64,000 nt of DNA. It comes from Paraburkholderia sp. DHOC27 (GTDB lineage: Bacteria; Pseudomonadota; Gammaproteobacteria; Burkholderiales; Burkholderiaceae). This document shows positions 19,206-28,094 of the stretch, in pieces; within the stretch, counting starts at the first letter, position 1; each line of letters opens with the position of its first letter. The notes beneath the pieces were generated by a model. It made no database searches. It saw only the letters and a program-made list of their open reading frames with translations, and was not told the DNA's origin. The translations under genes were made by a program, and so were the position numbers. Where the stretch lies: contig NZ_QVQV01000007.1 in the NCBI RefSeq assembly GCF_003429005.1, positions 372,001 to 436,000 of the forward strand. The letters are read 5' to 3'.

Positions 19206-20528
19206 TCAGCGCAAGCCGTAGATGGCCTGATTCACGACGCCTTCCAGCCGTTCCTGCTGACCGCTGGCGTGCTTCGGGCTCAGGCCACGGTCGAGCGCGT
19301 CCTTGGCGAGTTCCGACAACGAGAAGCCGCCATCGAGGATATTGCGGCCGTACTGCGTTTCCCAGCCCGCGTAGCGCTCACGCTTGAACTTTTCGAGCCG
19401 GTCGTTTTCGATCAGGACTGCTGCACGCTCGACACCGAGCGCGAGGTTGTCGATCGCGCTGATGTGGCCGTAGAACAGATCAGCCGCATCGACGCTTTGA
19501 CGCCGCACCTTGGCGTCGAAATTCATCCCGCCGGTCGTGAAGCCGCCGTGCCGGAGGATTTCGTAGAACGCCAGTGTCAGTTCCTCGACGCTATTCGGAA
19601 ACTGGTCCGTATCCCAGCCGTTTTGCGGATCGCCGCGATTGGCGTCGACGCTGCCGAAGATATCCAGTGCAAACGCCGTGGCGATCTCGTGATGGAACGA
19701 GTGACCGGCCAGCGTGGCGTGATTGGCCTCGATGTTGACGCGAATCTCTTTCTGCAGGCCGTATTGCGTAAGAAAGCCATGCACGGCGGCCACATCGTAA
19801 TCGTATTGATGCTTGGTTGGCTCCTGCGGCTTCGGCTCGATCAGGAGCGTGCCCTTGAAGCCGATCTTGTGCGCATGCTCGACCACCATCGTGAGAAAGC
19901 GGGCGAACTGCTCGCGTTCGCGCACCAGGTCCGTATTGAGCAGCGTTTCATAGCCTTCACGGCCGCCCCACAGCACGTAGTTTTCGCCGCCCAGCCGTTG
20001 CGTGGCGTCGAGCGCGTGGCACACCTGAGTGGCCGCATACGCAAACACTTCCGGGTTCGGGCTGGTTGCCGCGCCGCCTGCATAGCGGGGATGCGAGAAC
20101 AGATTCGCCGTGCCCCACAGCAGTTTGACGCCGGTGTCCTGCTGCTTGCGCGCCAGGTAATCGGTGATACGCGCGAAGTTCTCGCTGTATTCCTTGATGC
20201 TGCTGCCTTCAGGCGCGACGTCGGTGTCGTGGAAGGTGTAGTAAGGGGTGCCTAGCTTCGAGAACAGCTCGAACGCCGCATCCGCTTTCTGATGCGCGCG
20301 CTCCATCGGGTCACCGGGTTGATGCCACGGACGCTCGAAGGTGCCCTGTCCGAAGATATCCACGCCGGGCCAGACGAAGGTGTGCCAGTAGCACACGGCA
20401 ATGCGCAGATGTTCTTCCAGCGTCTTGCCGAGCACCTGTTTGCTGCGGTCGTAATGGTGATAGGCCAGCGGGTTATCCGATTGCGGGCCTTCATACTTGA
20501 TGGTCGGGATATGTTCGAAGTAGGACAT
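19206..20528 (-). CDS. xylA: Xylose isomerase
   Basis: Class II xylose isomerase of 440 residues, interconverting D-xylose and D-xylulose with two divalent metals. Recognisable stretches include FHDTDVAPEG with the catalytic-histidine region (about 99-108), VLWGGREGYETLLNTD (about 185-200), IEPKPQEPTKHQYDYD with metal ligands, and EANHATLAGHSFHHE. An AGGAG site precedes the ATG. It is the first gene of the operon and divergent from xylR. The isomerase route rather than the oxidative Weimberg or Dahms route is therefore encoded here. Confidence 0.97.
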   Translation of the reverse strand: MSYFEHIPTIKYEGPQSDNPLAYHHYDRSKQVLGKTLEEHLRIAVCYWHTFVWPGVDIFGQGTFERPWHQPGDPMERAHQKADAAFELFSKLGTPYYTFHDTDVAPEGSSIKEYSENFARITDYLARKQQDTGVKLLWGTANLFSHPRYAGGAATSPNPEVFAYAATQVCHALDATQRLGGENYVLWGGREGYETLLNTDLVREREQFARFLTMVVEHAHKIGFKGTLLIEPKPQEPTKHQYDYDVAAVHGFLTQYGLQKEIRVNIEANHATLAGHSFHHEIATAFALDIFGSVDANRGDPQNGWDTDQFPNSVEELTLAFYEILRHGGFTTGGMNFDAKVRRQSVDAADLFYGHISAIDNLALGVERAAVLIENDRLEKFKRERYAGWETQYGRNILDGGFSLSELAKDALDRGLSPKHASGQQERLEGVVNQAIYGLR

Positions 20529-20624
20529 CAGCGTCTCCTGTTATTGTTGCAGCGCAACCCGTACCGCGTCCGTGCGCCGGGTTCGACAAGGTGACGCCAT
20601 GCTGCCAGTGCGGCGCCCCTCCCC

Positions 20625-20640
20625 GCAATTGCGAAATTGC
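20625..20640. promoter_or_regulatory. Palindrome between xylA and xylR, candidate operator
   Basis: GCAATTGCGAAATTGC is a perfect 6-4-6 inverted repeat about 97 bp upstream of the xylA start and 165 bp upstream of xylR. In the shared divergent control region it is a natural candidate for XylR binding. It is not an obvious match to the direct-repeat sites known for E. coli XylR. Confidence 0.45.
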
Positions 20641-20680
20641 GCAGGGCGGTTAATGTTTCTCACCGCGCGCGCATTTCACG

Positions 20681-20710
20681 TTCACAGGCGTGGAAATAGC
20701 AGCCTAAAAT
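20681..20710 (+). promoter_or_regulatory. Predicted sigma70 promoter of xylR
   Basis: TTCACA (20681-20686) and TAAAAT (20705-20710) each match consensus at five of six positions, with an 18-bp spacer. It would start transcription about 90 bp before the xylR ATG. Confidence 0.55.
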
Positions 20711-20804
20711 AACCCGACGCTTAAAAACCGGCCCGGCGCATGGCGCCCCGCCCAACAAGGAGACGCTGGCACGCAGGCCGCAAGGCCCACGCGCCATCAA
20801 CGCG

Positions 20805-22022
20805 ATGACCCGACCCCAGACGCATCAGACGCCGCATCGGATCGCCCTGCTGTTCAACGCCAATAAGGTGTACGACCGCGAGATCATCGCGGGTATCGGT
20901 AATTACCTGCTGTCGACCCGCGTGGCGTGGGACCTGTTTCTGGAGGAAGACTTTCGCTGCCGTCTGACCGGCATCGAGCGCTTCGACGGCGACGGCATCA
21001 TTGCCGACTTCGACGACCCCGCAGTTTGCGAAGCGCTGCGCGGTTGCCCGCTGCCGGTGGTGGCGGTGGGCTCGTCGTACGAGGACGAGTCGCTCTATCC
21101 GCCCGAGGTGCCCTACATTGCGACGGATAACGCCAAGCTGGTTTCGCTCGCCTACACGCATCTGATCGGCGCGGGGCTCGCGCATTTTGCGCTGTACAGC
21201 CTGCCGCAGGCGCCGGAAAACCGCTGGGCGCAGCAACGCGAACTGGCCTTCGCCAATCTTCGCGCGGCCGACGGGCGCACCGCCGAAGAAATCGACGCCG
21301 AGATCTATCGCGGCCTCTCCACCAGCGCGCACGCCTGGAACCAGGCCACGGATCAGCTCACGGCATGGCTCGAAAAGTTGCCCAAGCCGGTAGGCATCAT
21401 CGCCGTGACCGATGCGCGCGCCCGGCATCTGTTGCAGGCCTGTCTGATTGCCGGCATCGCGGTGCCCGAGCAGGTGGCGATCATCGGCATCGACAACGAT
21501 CCGTTGACGCGCACCCTCACGCGCATTCCGCTGTCGTCGGTCATTCAGGGCACCGAGGAAATGGGCCGCACCGCCGCGCACGTGCTGCATCAGATGCTGC
21601 ACGGCGCGCGCTTTCCGGGCCGTTGCATCCGCGTGCCGCCGGTGGGCATCAACGTGCTCGAATCGACGCGCCATCAGCCGCTCACGAGCCCCTACGTGAT
21701 GCGCGCGCGGCACTTCATCCGCCAGTACGCCTGCCAGGGAATCCGCACCGAGCAGGTGGCCGATTACGTGGGCGTGTCGCGCTCGTCGCTCGAAGATTAT
21801 TTTCGGCGTGAGTTGCAATGCACGGTGCACCAGGAGATCCTCCGGCATAAGCTCGACGCGGCCAAGGCGATGCTCGCCAGGGGCGATGCGTCGAGTGCGG
21901 AGGTCGCGATCCGCTGCGGCTTCACGTCCTTGCAGTACATGTATGCCGTGTTTCGGCGTGAGTTGGGCTGCACGCCGCGCGAGTATCAGGAGCGCGTGAA
22001 GTCCGAAGCGGCGCCACGCTAG
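20805..22022 (+). CDS. xylR: Xylose operon regulator XylR
   Basis: A 405-residue hybrid regulator. A LacI/periplasmic-binding-protein-like sensor (about 10-290; HRIALLFNANKVYDREIIAGIGNY... AIIGIDNDPLTRTLTRIPLSSV) is fused to a C-terminal AraC-type double helix-turn-helix (about 300-400; QVADYVGVSRSSLEDYFRREL and AEVAIRCGFTSLQYMYAVFRREL). This architecture and the divergent position next to xylA match proteobacterial XylR, which activates the catabolic and transport genes when D-xylose binds. It is 44 bp upstream of galM on the same strand. Confidence 0.93.
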   Translation: MTRPQTHQTPHRIALLFNANKVYDREIIAGIGNYLLSTRVAWDLFLEEDFRCRLTGIERFDGDGIIADFDDPAVCEALRGCPLPVVAVGSSYEDESLYPPEVPYIATDNAKLVSLAYTHLIGAGLAHFALYSLPQAPENRWAQQRELAFANLRAADGRTAEEIDAEIYRGLSTSAHAWNQATDQLTAWLEKLPKPVGIIAVTDARARHLLQACLIAGIAVPEQVAIIGIDNDPLTRTLTRIPLSSVIQGTEEMGRTAAHVLHQMLHGARFPGRCIRVPPVGINVLESTRHQPLTSPYVMRARHFIRQYACQGIRTEQVADYVGVSRSSLEDYFRRELQCTVHQEILRHKLDAAKAMLARGDASSAEVAIRCGFTSLQYMYAVFRRELGCTPREYQERVKSEAAPR

Positions 22023-22066
22023 TCTCGCTCTTTTCCCAGTTATCAGGATCTCTTTCTCTCGCCGCC

Positions 22067-23155
22067 ATGATCAGTACCGCACGATTTTCCACCGAGCCTT
22101 GGGGCACCCTGCCCGGCGGCGACCCGGTCCAGCTCTTTACGCTGCGCAACGCGCACGGCATGAAAGTCGCCATCAGCGATCTGGGCGCGACACTCGTGTC
22201 GTGGCACGCGCCGGACCGCACTGGCAGGCTCGGCGATATCCTGCTCGGTCACGACACGCCGGCGGATTACCTCGCGGCGACGACCTACATGGGCGGATTG
22301 ATCGGCCGCTGGGCCAATCGCATTGCGGGGGCCCGCTTCACGCTCGACGGCATCGAATACACGCTCGATCGCAATGAGGGCAACAATCTTTTGCATGGTG
22401 GCGCGGCAGGATTCAATCGGCAGCGTTGGGACGCGAGCGAAGACAACGGCACGCTCGTCATGCGGCTCGAATCGCCCGAGGGCGATGCGGGCTTTCCCGG
22501 CAACGTGACGGTGCAGGTGCGCTATACGCTCGATGACGACGGCGCGCTGACGATCGACTACGAAGGCATCACCGATGCGCCCACTCCGCTCAATCTGACG
22601 AGCCACGGTTACTTCAATCTGTCCGGCGTGCCGGCGACCGACGTGCGTGGACATGTGGTCTCTATCGACGCCGATCAGTTCTTCGAAGTCGATGCCGCGA
22701 TGATTCCGCTGCGGCGCGCGGAAGTGGCGGGCAATGCGTTCGACTTCCGGCGCAGCGCGCCCCTTGGCGCGCGGCTCGACTGGCCGAATACGCAGCTCGC
22801 GCTCGCGCAAGGCTTCGATCATTGCTACGTGCTGCACGAGACGCTCGATGCCAACGGCACGCTGAACAGCACGCCGCCCGTGCGCGAAGTGGCGCGCGTT
22901 TATGATCCAGGCAGCGGCCGCGAACTGACCGTGCTGACCGATCAATGGGGTCTGCAGTTCTACACTGGCAACTACCTGACCGGGCTCAAGGGGCGCGGCG
23001 GTGTCATCCATCCACGCTATGCGGGCCTCTGTCTCGAAGCGGGCGGCTTTCCCGACCAGATCAATATGGCCGACCATCAGCGCGTCGTGTTGCGACCCGG
23101 CGAAACGTACCGTCAGGTCACGCAGTATCGCGTCGAAGTGCGCTCCGGAGTGTAA
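22067..23155 (+). CDS. galM: Aldose 1-epimerase (mutarotase)
   Basis: A 362-residue galactose-mutarotase-fold enzyme interconverting alpha and beta anomers of free sugars. Motifs match the family: GNRIAGARFTLDG-type pocket (here IGRWANRIAGARFTLDGIEY, about 83-102), NNLLHGG with a catalytic histidine (about 108-114), PLNLTSHGYFNLSG with the second histidine, and the C-terminal GLCLEAGGFPDQIN carrying the catalytic glutamate. Position directly after xylR suggests that it speeds anomer conversion of xylose for XylA. Substrate specificity cannot be read from sequence. Confidence 0.93.
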   Translation: MISTARFSTEPWGTLPGGDPVQLFTLRNAHGMKVAISDLGATLVSWHAPDRTGRLGDILLGHDTPADYLAATTYMGGLIGRWANRIAGARFTLDGIEYTLDRNEGNNLLHGGAAGFNRQRWDASEDNGTLVMRLESPEGDAGFPGNVTVQVRYTLDDDGALTIDYEGITDAPTPLNLTSHGYFNLSGVPATDVRGHVVSIDADQFFEVDAAMIPLRRAEVAGNAFDFRRSAPLGARLDWPNTQLALAQGFDHCYVLHETLDANGTLNSTPPVREVARVYDPGSGRELTVLTDQWGLQFYTGNYLTGLKGRGGVIHPRYAGLCLEAGGFPDQINMADHQRVVLRPGETYRQVTQYRVEVRSGV

Positions 23156-23273
23156 GTTGGCGTCGGAAAATCACGCGTAAAAAAGGCGTGATAGAGTCCC
23201 GTGCGATGCCACCGGCCGTGATGGCATCACACGTGATTACAACGACCTTGCTCTCGAGCTGAAGGAGAAAAAA

Positions 23274-23762
23274 ATTAACAGGAAGCTAACAGCAGCGATT
23301 GCCGTCAGTGCATCTCTGCTTTCAATTTACAGCGTGGCCAGTGTTGCAGCGAAGACCGACACCGGGCTCGAAAACGCCAATACGGTGAACGTGACCGGCG
23401 CGACGAATCGCAATGGCGGTGAAAACAAGGACCGCGAAACATTGTCGATCGCGGCAGTGGACGCGAACGGTCCTGTGACCGGCGCAAAATGCACGTTGAC
23501 CAATGCGAAGGGCGACTGGTCCGTCACTGCACCTGATAGCGTGGACGTGCGACGCTCGGATTCAGACCTGCAGGTCAAATGCGAAATGCCCGGCTATGAC
23601 CCGGTCGTGACGACCATCAAGTCTTCCAAGACGCAGATTCCGAAACCGCAGTTCCACTTTGCAGCAGGTGGCGGCGACGATGACGATGCGACGATCACCG
23701 TGCCCCAATACACCGCGTCGATCACCGTGACGTTTGGCAGCAAACAGGCTGCCGCCAACTAG
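23274..23762 (+). CDS. Small exported protein of unknown function, apparent ATT start codon
   Basis: No family recognised. From an ATT at 23274 the frame encodes 162 residues: basic start (initiator)-NRK, then a hydrophobic segment LTAAIAVSASLLSIYSVASVAA that makes a normal signal peptide ending near residue 26. The mature part is about 137 residues, with TNRNGGENKDRETLSIAAVDANGPVTGAKCTLTNAKGDW resembling a carboxypeptidase-regulatory-like beta domain, two cysteines (possible disulphide), a GGGDDDD turn and C-terminal beta strands. A strong GAAGGAG site (23261-23267) lies six bases before the ATT. The next in-frame alternative, GTG at 23334, would delete the signal sequence. It lies 118 bp after galM. 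Confidence 0.75.
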   Translation: MNRKLTAAIAVSASLLSIYSVASVAAKTDTGLENANTVNVTGATNRNGGENKDRETLSIAAVDANGPVTGAKCTLTNAKGDWSVTAPDSVDVRRSDSDLQVKCEMPGYDPVVTTIKSSKTQIPKPQFHFAAGGGDDDDATITVPQYTASITVTFGSKQAAAN

Positions 23763-23850
23763 GCGTACAACCGCACGACGCGTGATGAAATTGCATGGTC
23801 TGTCACAGGCCATGCAATTGCCTGGCGTCACATTCATTCCTGCGTTTTGG

Positions 23851-24822
23851 TTAACGCGCGGAGCGAGGCGTCGGTGCAATTGGCTTCTTCTGCACAGAGG
23901 CCAATAGTGAATTGCGCACACGCTTGATGGCCAGACGTCCACGCCACAACCAGTGTGCGATCAGGACATCGCGCCAGAAGCGCACGGGCACGAAGGTGGC
24001 CCGATGTGACTGCCGTTGCAGCAGCCCCTTGCCGGCGGGAAGGTGCACCAGCGAGCAACTGCGAAACCACGCGAGATTGCGATAGCAGTTGCCTGCCCAA
24101 TGCCGCCCGATGGCCTGCCAGGCGCCCACTTCCACCATGCCCTGCCCTTCGTCCGCAAGCGTGTTGAGCGCAGCGGAAACGAACGTCTCATCGCCGTGAT
24201 GCAGCAGGCGATGACTCTCCTGCAAGTAGCGCTCGTAGCACTCGCGTGCGCGTGACACAACCAACGCGAGTGTATGCGGCGTGGCCAGCATGAATTCGCC
24301 ACCGTACCAGCGCGGATTGCGCAGACGGCGGTTCGCCACGAGTTCCAGATCGTTGATCACCGACGCAAAACCATACGCGGAAAACAGCTGGTCGGAGATA
24401 TCGAAGATGCCGATGCCGGCCTCCGCACAGCGTGTGATCAAGTCATCGTTCAGCGGCCGCACCGCGACGATATCCGCATCGAGCAGCAGCATCAGCGTGT
24501 CGTCGGGCAGCGTGCGCGCCAGTTGATCCATCAGATCGAGTTTGAAGTGAGCGCCATAGAACGGCGTGGCTTTGGGCAACTGGATGGTCATGACCAGTTG
24601 CTGAACGGCAGCATGCGAGTTGGGCTCGAATGACTTCAGCCGTGCTTCGACCTGTTCGGGCGAGTTGGTGAAGATGGTCAGACGCGGCATGCCCGCCTGC
24701 ACGAGACTTCGATTGAGCCCCACGGCCTGATCGACGTAAGAAAGGGGGTCTTTGCTTGAGGAGTTTGGACTGCGACCCGCATCGGCATCCACGAATACCA
24801 GCGTGCAAGGAAAGATCGTCAC
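23851..24822 (-). CDS. Putative glycosyltransferase, GT-A fold (nucleotide-diphospho-sugar transferase)
   Basis: About 323 residues from a GTG start (VTIFPCTLVFVDADAGRS); the open frame extends upstream, but only as Arg/Cys-rich noise. The first half looks like a Rossmann-type sugar-nucleotide domain: PCTLVFVDAD, SYVDQAVGLNRSLVQAGMPRLTIFTN, and a DxD-containing strand DDTLMLLLDADIVAVRPLNDD (about 117-137) that could bind metal and sugar nucleotide. The C-terminal part is basic (RGRLAIKRVRN). No signal peptide or membrane segment is seen. It stands alone, with no polysaccharide genes nearby, so acceptor and product are unknown. It is convergent with the ATT-start gene. Confidence 0.6.
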   Translation of the reverse strand: MTIFPCTLVFVDADAGRSPNSSSKDPLSYVDQAVGLNRSLVQAGMPRLTIFTNSPEQVEARLKSFEPNSHAAVQQLVMTIQLPKATPFYGAHFKLDLMDQLARTLPDDTLMLLLDADIVAVRPLNDDLITRCAEAGIGIFDISDQLFSAYGFASVINDLELVANRRLRNPRWYGGEFMLATPHTLALVVSRARECYERYLQESHRLLHHGDETFVSAALNTLADEGQGMVEVGAWQAIGRHWAGNCYRNLAWFRSCSLVHLPAGKGLLQRQSHRATFVPVRFWRDVLIAHWLWRGRLAIKRVRNSLLASVQKKPIAPTPRSAR

Positions 24823-25260
24823 CCCACTGCCCTCCCGGCGAAAGCCGCTCACGCCCTTTTTGCACCGTCGCGACGCGCGCGGTGCAGTATCCGTTCGCGC
24901 CTGCCGTTGCCGTCGAGACCGGTCACAGCGTGTCGTGCACGCATGCCGCAGCGCAGCGCAGCGGATATGCATCAATACTGGTTGGCTCGCGCAGCCAATG
25001 CAATCGCCAACGCCAGGCGGGAACCGTCAAGACTCAGGCGCATATAGACGAAGCGGCAAACTCTGCCTTGCGAGCGGGACGGGCGACGCGGGAGTGGTGA
25101 AGATTACTGACTCGTGGATCGCCAAGGCCGGCGCTCGAACGGCGCAGATGTGGTGCTCGATCGTGGTGCACCGACGCAGCACTTGCTACACGTGTTTGAC
25201 GATACGCTTACATGGACATGGCGCGTTCGCAAATGCTAAGGCATCCCAGGTAGCGTCCGG
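24823..25260. other. Gene-free region between the glycosyltransferase and the tRNA cluster
   Basis: About 440 bp. Short frames on the plus strand lack ribosome-binding sites and family resemblance. It must hold the promoter of the glycosyltransferase gene, but no clear -35/-10 pair stands out. No integrase or attachment-site duplication is seen beside the tRNAs. Confidence 0.4.
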
Positions 25261-25300
25261 AAAACAAAAAAGCCGTTGAATCAAGTCTGATTCAACGGCT
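25261..25300 (-). terminator. Intrinsic terminator at the end of the tRNA cluster
   Basis: A perfect 13-bp stem (25271-25283 with 25288-25300) and 4-base loop. On the minus strand it is followed by T-rich sequence (complement of AAAACAAAAA at 25261-25270). It ends 13 bases after tRNA-Asp. Confidence 0.95.
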
Positions 25301-25312
25301 TTCGTGCTTTTC

Positions 25313-25389
25313 TGGCGGAGCGGACGGGACTCGAACCCGCGACCCCCGGCGTGACAGGCCGGTATTCTAACCAACTGAACTACCGCTCC
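25313..25389 (-). tRNA. tRNA-Asp (GTC), copy 1
   Basis: A 77-nt cloverleaf with an encoded CCA. The 7-bp acceptor stem GGAGCGG/CCGCTCC, T-loop GGTTCGAGTCC and anticodon GTC in CCTGTCACG are visible on the minus strand. It is the last tRNA before the terminator. Confidence 0.97.
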
Positions 25390-25472
25390 AGATTTTTGCA
25401 CCGGCGTTTGCGAACGTTGATGCGGCTCGCAAACTGCATCGCTTCGAAGCACTTCAAACGATGCCGATGTCT

Positions 25473-25548
25473 TGGCGTCCCCTAGGGGATTCGAACCCCT
25501 GTACTCACCGTGAAAGGGTGATGTCCTAGGCCTCTAGACGAAGGGGAC
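25473..25548 (-). tRNA. tRNA-Glu (TTC), copy 1
   Basis: A 76-nt cloverleaf with CCA. Acceptor GTCCCCT/AGGGGAC, anticodon TTC in CCTTTCACG, T-arm GGGTTCGAATCCC. Identical in sequence to the second tRNA-Glu copy as far as I can read. Confidence 0.97.
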
Positions 25549-25571
25549 AACGTACGCTTACACCTTTAATG

Positions 25572-25605
25572 AAAAAGCCCGTTCAAGTTCATATGAACGG
25601 GCTTT
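25572..25605 (-). terminator. Terminator-like hairpin between the two Glu-Asp tRNA pairs
   Basis: A 12-bp stem (25574-25585 with 25594-25605), 8-base loop. On the minus strand it ends in T (complement of the A-run 25572-25576). It lies just after the upstream tRNA-Asp. The second pair may therefore have its own promoter, or termination may be partial. Confidence 0.8.
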
Positions 25606-25608
25606 GTC

Positions 25609-25685
25609 TGGCGGAGTGGACGGGACTCGAACCCGCGACCCCCGGCGTGACAGGCCGGTATTCTAACCGACTGAACTACCACTCC
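25609..25685 (-). tRNA. tRNA-Asp (GTC), copy 2
   Basis: A 77-nt tRNA-Asp with anticodon GTC and CCA. It differs from the other copy at the acceptor stem (GGAGTGG/CCACTCC) and at one D-loop base, with compensated pairing, so both copies should be functional. Confidence 0.97.
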
Positions 25686-25798
25686 AGTCTTTACACCCTG
25701 GCTTGCGAGCGTCGGTTAATTCTCTGCAAGCTGCGCTACCTTACCGCCAACCAAGTGCGACTTGCACTTACTTGAAACACTAAAGCGACGCTGATGTT

Positions 25799-25874
25799 TG
25801 GCGTCCCCTAGGGGATTCGAACCCCTGTACTCACCGTGAAAGGGTGATGTCCTAGGCCTCTAGACGAAGGGGAC
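25799..25874 (-). tRNA. tRNA-Glu (TTC), copy 2
   Basis: A 76-nt tRNA-Glu with anticodon TTC and CCA. It lies 113 bp upstream of the tRNA-Asp copy on the minus strand and downstream of tRNA-Ala. Confidence 0.97.
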
Positions 25875-26028
25875 ATAATCTTTTCAGATCTGTCTTTATC
25901 TTGCTGCTAACTGGCGATAATTTCGTTTCGTCAGCAGCAAAGACCAATATTCTAACTAGCTTGTTACTATTTGTGAAGTCTTTTTTGCTACAGGATCCAG
26001 ACATCGGAAAGACTTCAATCTGCTCTGA

Positions 26029-26104
<76 letters not shown>

Positions 26105-26226
26105 CTTGCAGAACAGAAACGAGATTTTAAGGAGCAAATCTCGCTTTGTAAATACCCTTTGAGTGATTACATGCGACTTTTTTTGCCCGTCGCATGCAAT
26201 CCCTCTCAGCGGTATTTCGCCTGCTT

Positions 26227-27642
26227 TCAGGCGAGCCCTTTTTCGAGGCGCTGGACCACGACGTCGCGGCCGAACAGCATCAGTACGGTGTCGATGGACG
26301 GCGTATGCGTCGTGCCTGCCACGAGCAGACGCACCGGCATGGCCAGTTGCGGCATCTTCAGCTTGTGCGCGGCCAGCGTCGCCTTCAGTGCCGCGGCGAT
26401 GCTCTCCTTGTTCCACTCCACTGTCTTCAGCGCGCTCGCGAGATCGGCGATGGCTGGACGTACGGCGTCGGTCACGTGCTGCGCGAGCGCGTCCGCTTCA
26501 GGCGCCGGCTCGCGGTAGAACATCGCGGCGCTCTCGGCGATTTCCTTGACCGTCGAGGCGCGGTCTTTCAGCAGACCCACTACCGCCACCAGATCGGCGC
26601 CTTGCGCGATCGTGGCCGCGTCGATGGCCGGCTCCAGCTGCGCGAAAAACGGCCGCGTCAGTTCGGCGAGACGCGCGTTATCCGCTTCCTTGATGTAGTG
26701 AGCGTTGAGCCAGTTCAGCTTGTCGTGATCGTACTGCGCCGGCGACTTGCCGAGATGCTCCAGGTTGAACCACTCGACGAACTGCTCACGCGAGAAAATC
26801 TCCGCGTCACCATGCGACCAGCCAAGCCGCGCGAGGTAGTTGAGCACGGCTTCCGGCAGATAGCCCGCATCGCGATAGCCCGTCACGCTCATCGCGCCGT
26901 GACGCTTGCTCATCTTTTCGCCCTGCTCGTTCAGCACGGTCGGCAAGTGCGCGTAGACCGGCGGCTCGGCGCCCAGCGCGCGCAGGATGTTGATCTGACG
27001 CGGCGTGTTGTTCACGTGATCGTCGCCGCGAATCACGTGCGTGATGCGCATATCGAGATCGTCCACGACCACGCAGAAGTTGTAGGTCGGCGTGCCGTCA
27101 GGACGTGCGATCACCAGATCGTCCAGCTCTTCGTTGGAGATTTCGATGCGCCCTTTCACCGCGTCGTCCCAGGCCACCACGCCCGTCAACGGATTGCGAA
27201 AGCGCGTAACCGGCTGCACGCCTTCCGGTGGCGTGGGCAGCACCTTGCCGGGTTCCGGACGCCACGTGCCGTCGTAGCGTGGCTTTTCGCCCGCGAGACG
27301 CTGCCGCTCGCGCAACGCGTCGAGCTCTTCCGTAGACATGTAGCACGGGTACGCCAGCCCCTGCTGTTCCATCTGCTTCAGCACTTCGCGGTAACGGTCC
27401 ATGCGCTGCATCTGATAGAACGGGCCTTCGTCGTAATCGAGGCCAAGCCAGGCCATGCCTTCGAGGATCGCATCCACGGAAGCCGAGGTCGAGCGCTCCA
27501 GGTCCGTATCTTCGATGCGCAGCACGAAGTCGCCTTTGTTCTTGCGCGCAAACGCCCACGGATACAGCGCCGAGCGGATGTTGCCGAGGTGGATGAAACC
27601 CGTGGGGCTCGGTGCGAAGCGGGTACGAACGGAGGTGGTCAT
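26227..27642 (-). CDS. gltX: Glutamate--tRNA ligase
   Basis: Class I glutamyl-tRNA synthetase of 471 residues, charging tRNA-Glu with glutamate using ATP. The N-terminal RFAPSPTGFIHLGNIRSALY (8-27) contains the HIGH-equivalent HLGN. GTPTYNFCVVVDDLDM and THVIRGDDHVNNTPRQ are active-site strands. KMSKR is at 243-247. The C-terminal helical anticodon-binding domain is complete. The tRNA-Glu genes it charges lie downstream on the same strand. Confidence 0.97.
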   Translation of the reverse strand: MTTSVRTRFAPSPTGFIHLGNIRSALYPWAFARKNKGDFVLRIEDTDLERSTSASVDAILEGMAWLGLDYDEGPFYQMQRMDRYREVLKQMEQQGLAYPCYMSTEELDALRERQRLAGEKPRYDGTWRPEPGKVLPTPPEGVQPVTRFRNPLTGVVAWDDAVKGRIEISNEELDDLVIARPDGTPTYNFCVVVDDLDMRITHVIRGDDHVNNTPRQINILRALGAEPPVYAHLPTVLNEQGEKMSKRHGAMSVTGYRDAGYLPEAVLNYLARLGWSHGDAEIFSREQFVEWFNLEHLGKSPAQYDHDKLNWLNAHYIKEADNARLAELTRPFFAQLEPAIDAATIAQGADLVAVVGLLKDRASTVKEIAESAAMFYREPAPEADALAQHVTDAVRPAIADLASALKTVEWNKESIAAALKATLAAHKLKMPQLAMPVRLLVAGTTHTPSIDTVLMLFGRDVVVQRLEKGLA

Positions 27643-28094
27643 GTGCGGTTACTCGGAAACGGGCGACGCTACCGGACGTTTGAGCGCGACATGCGCTGAG
27701 ACGCGCGGCAGCGGAACGTATTCGTGCAGCGAAGCGCGTCGCGCACGGATACGAATGGAAAATGCGAAAGGCGAATTATAACTGCTGCACCTGGTCGGCG
27801 TGATGGCGTGGGGCGGCGGTGGATGGCCCGTGGGGCTGGGTGGGCGGTCTTCTAGACCAGCTCATGGCCGTGCGCGTGCAGGAGATGCTGGACGCTACCA
27901 CCCACACGCCTTTCACGTTTCTGTAACGATTCCTCACGCGCGCCGCGCCGCCGCGAAGCTTTGATTTATGATGTGCGCGCGCCGTGACCGAGCCCGCTCA
28001 CGGCATCTGAAGATCGCCACTGGCGGTCCTGTTTGCGTGACACGCGGCCGCGCGGCGATCCTCGCTGGAGCCGGCGCCGTTGCTGGAGAAATCG
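27643..28094. other. Divergent intergenic region gltX/patatin gene
   Basis: About 450 bp without a supported gene. A perfect minus-strand -10 (TATAAT, complement at 27775-27780) lies about 130 bp before the gltX start but lacks a good -35. A weaker plus-strand TATGAT at 27967-27972 could serve the patatin gene. The middle is G-rich and weakly repetitive. Confidence 0.4.

Noticed and set aside
24752..25279. 175-codon plus-strand frame before the tRNAs
   Set aside because: Begins antisense to the glycosyltransferase gene and has no start signals or family resemblance.
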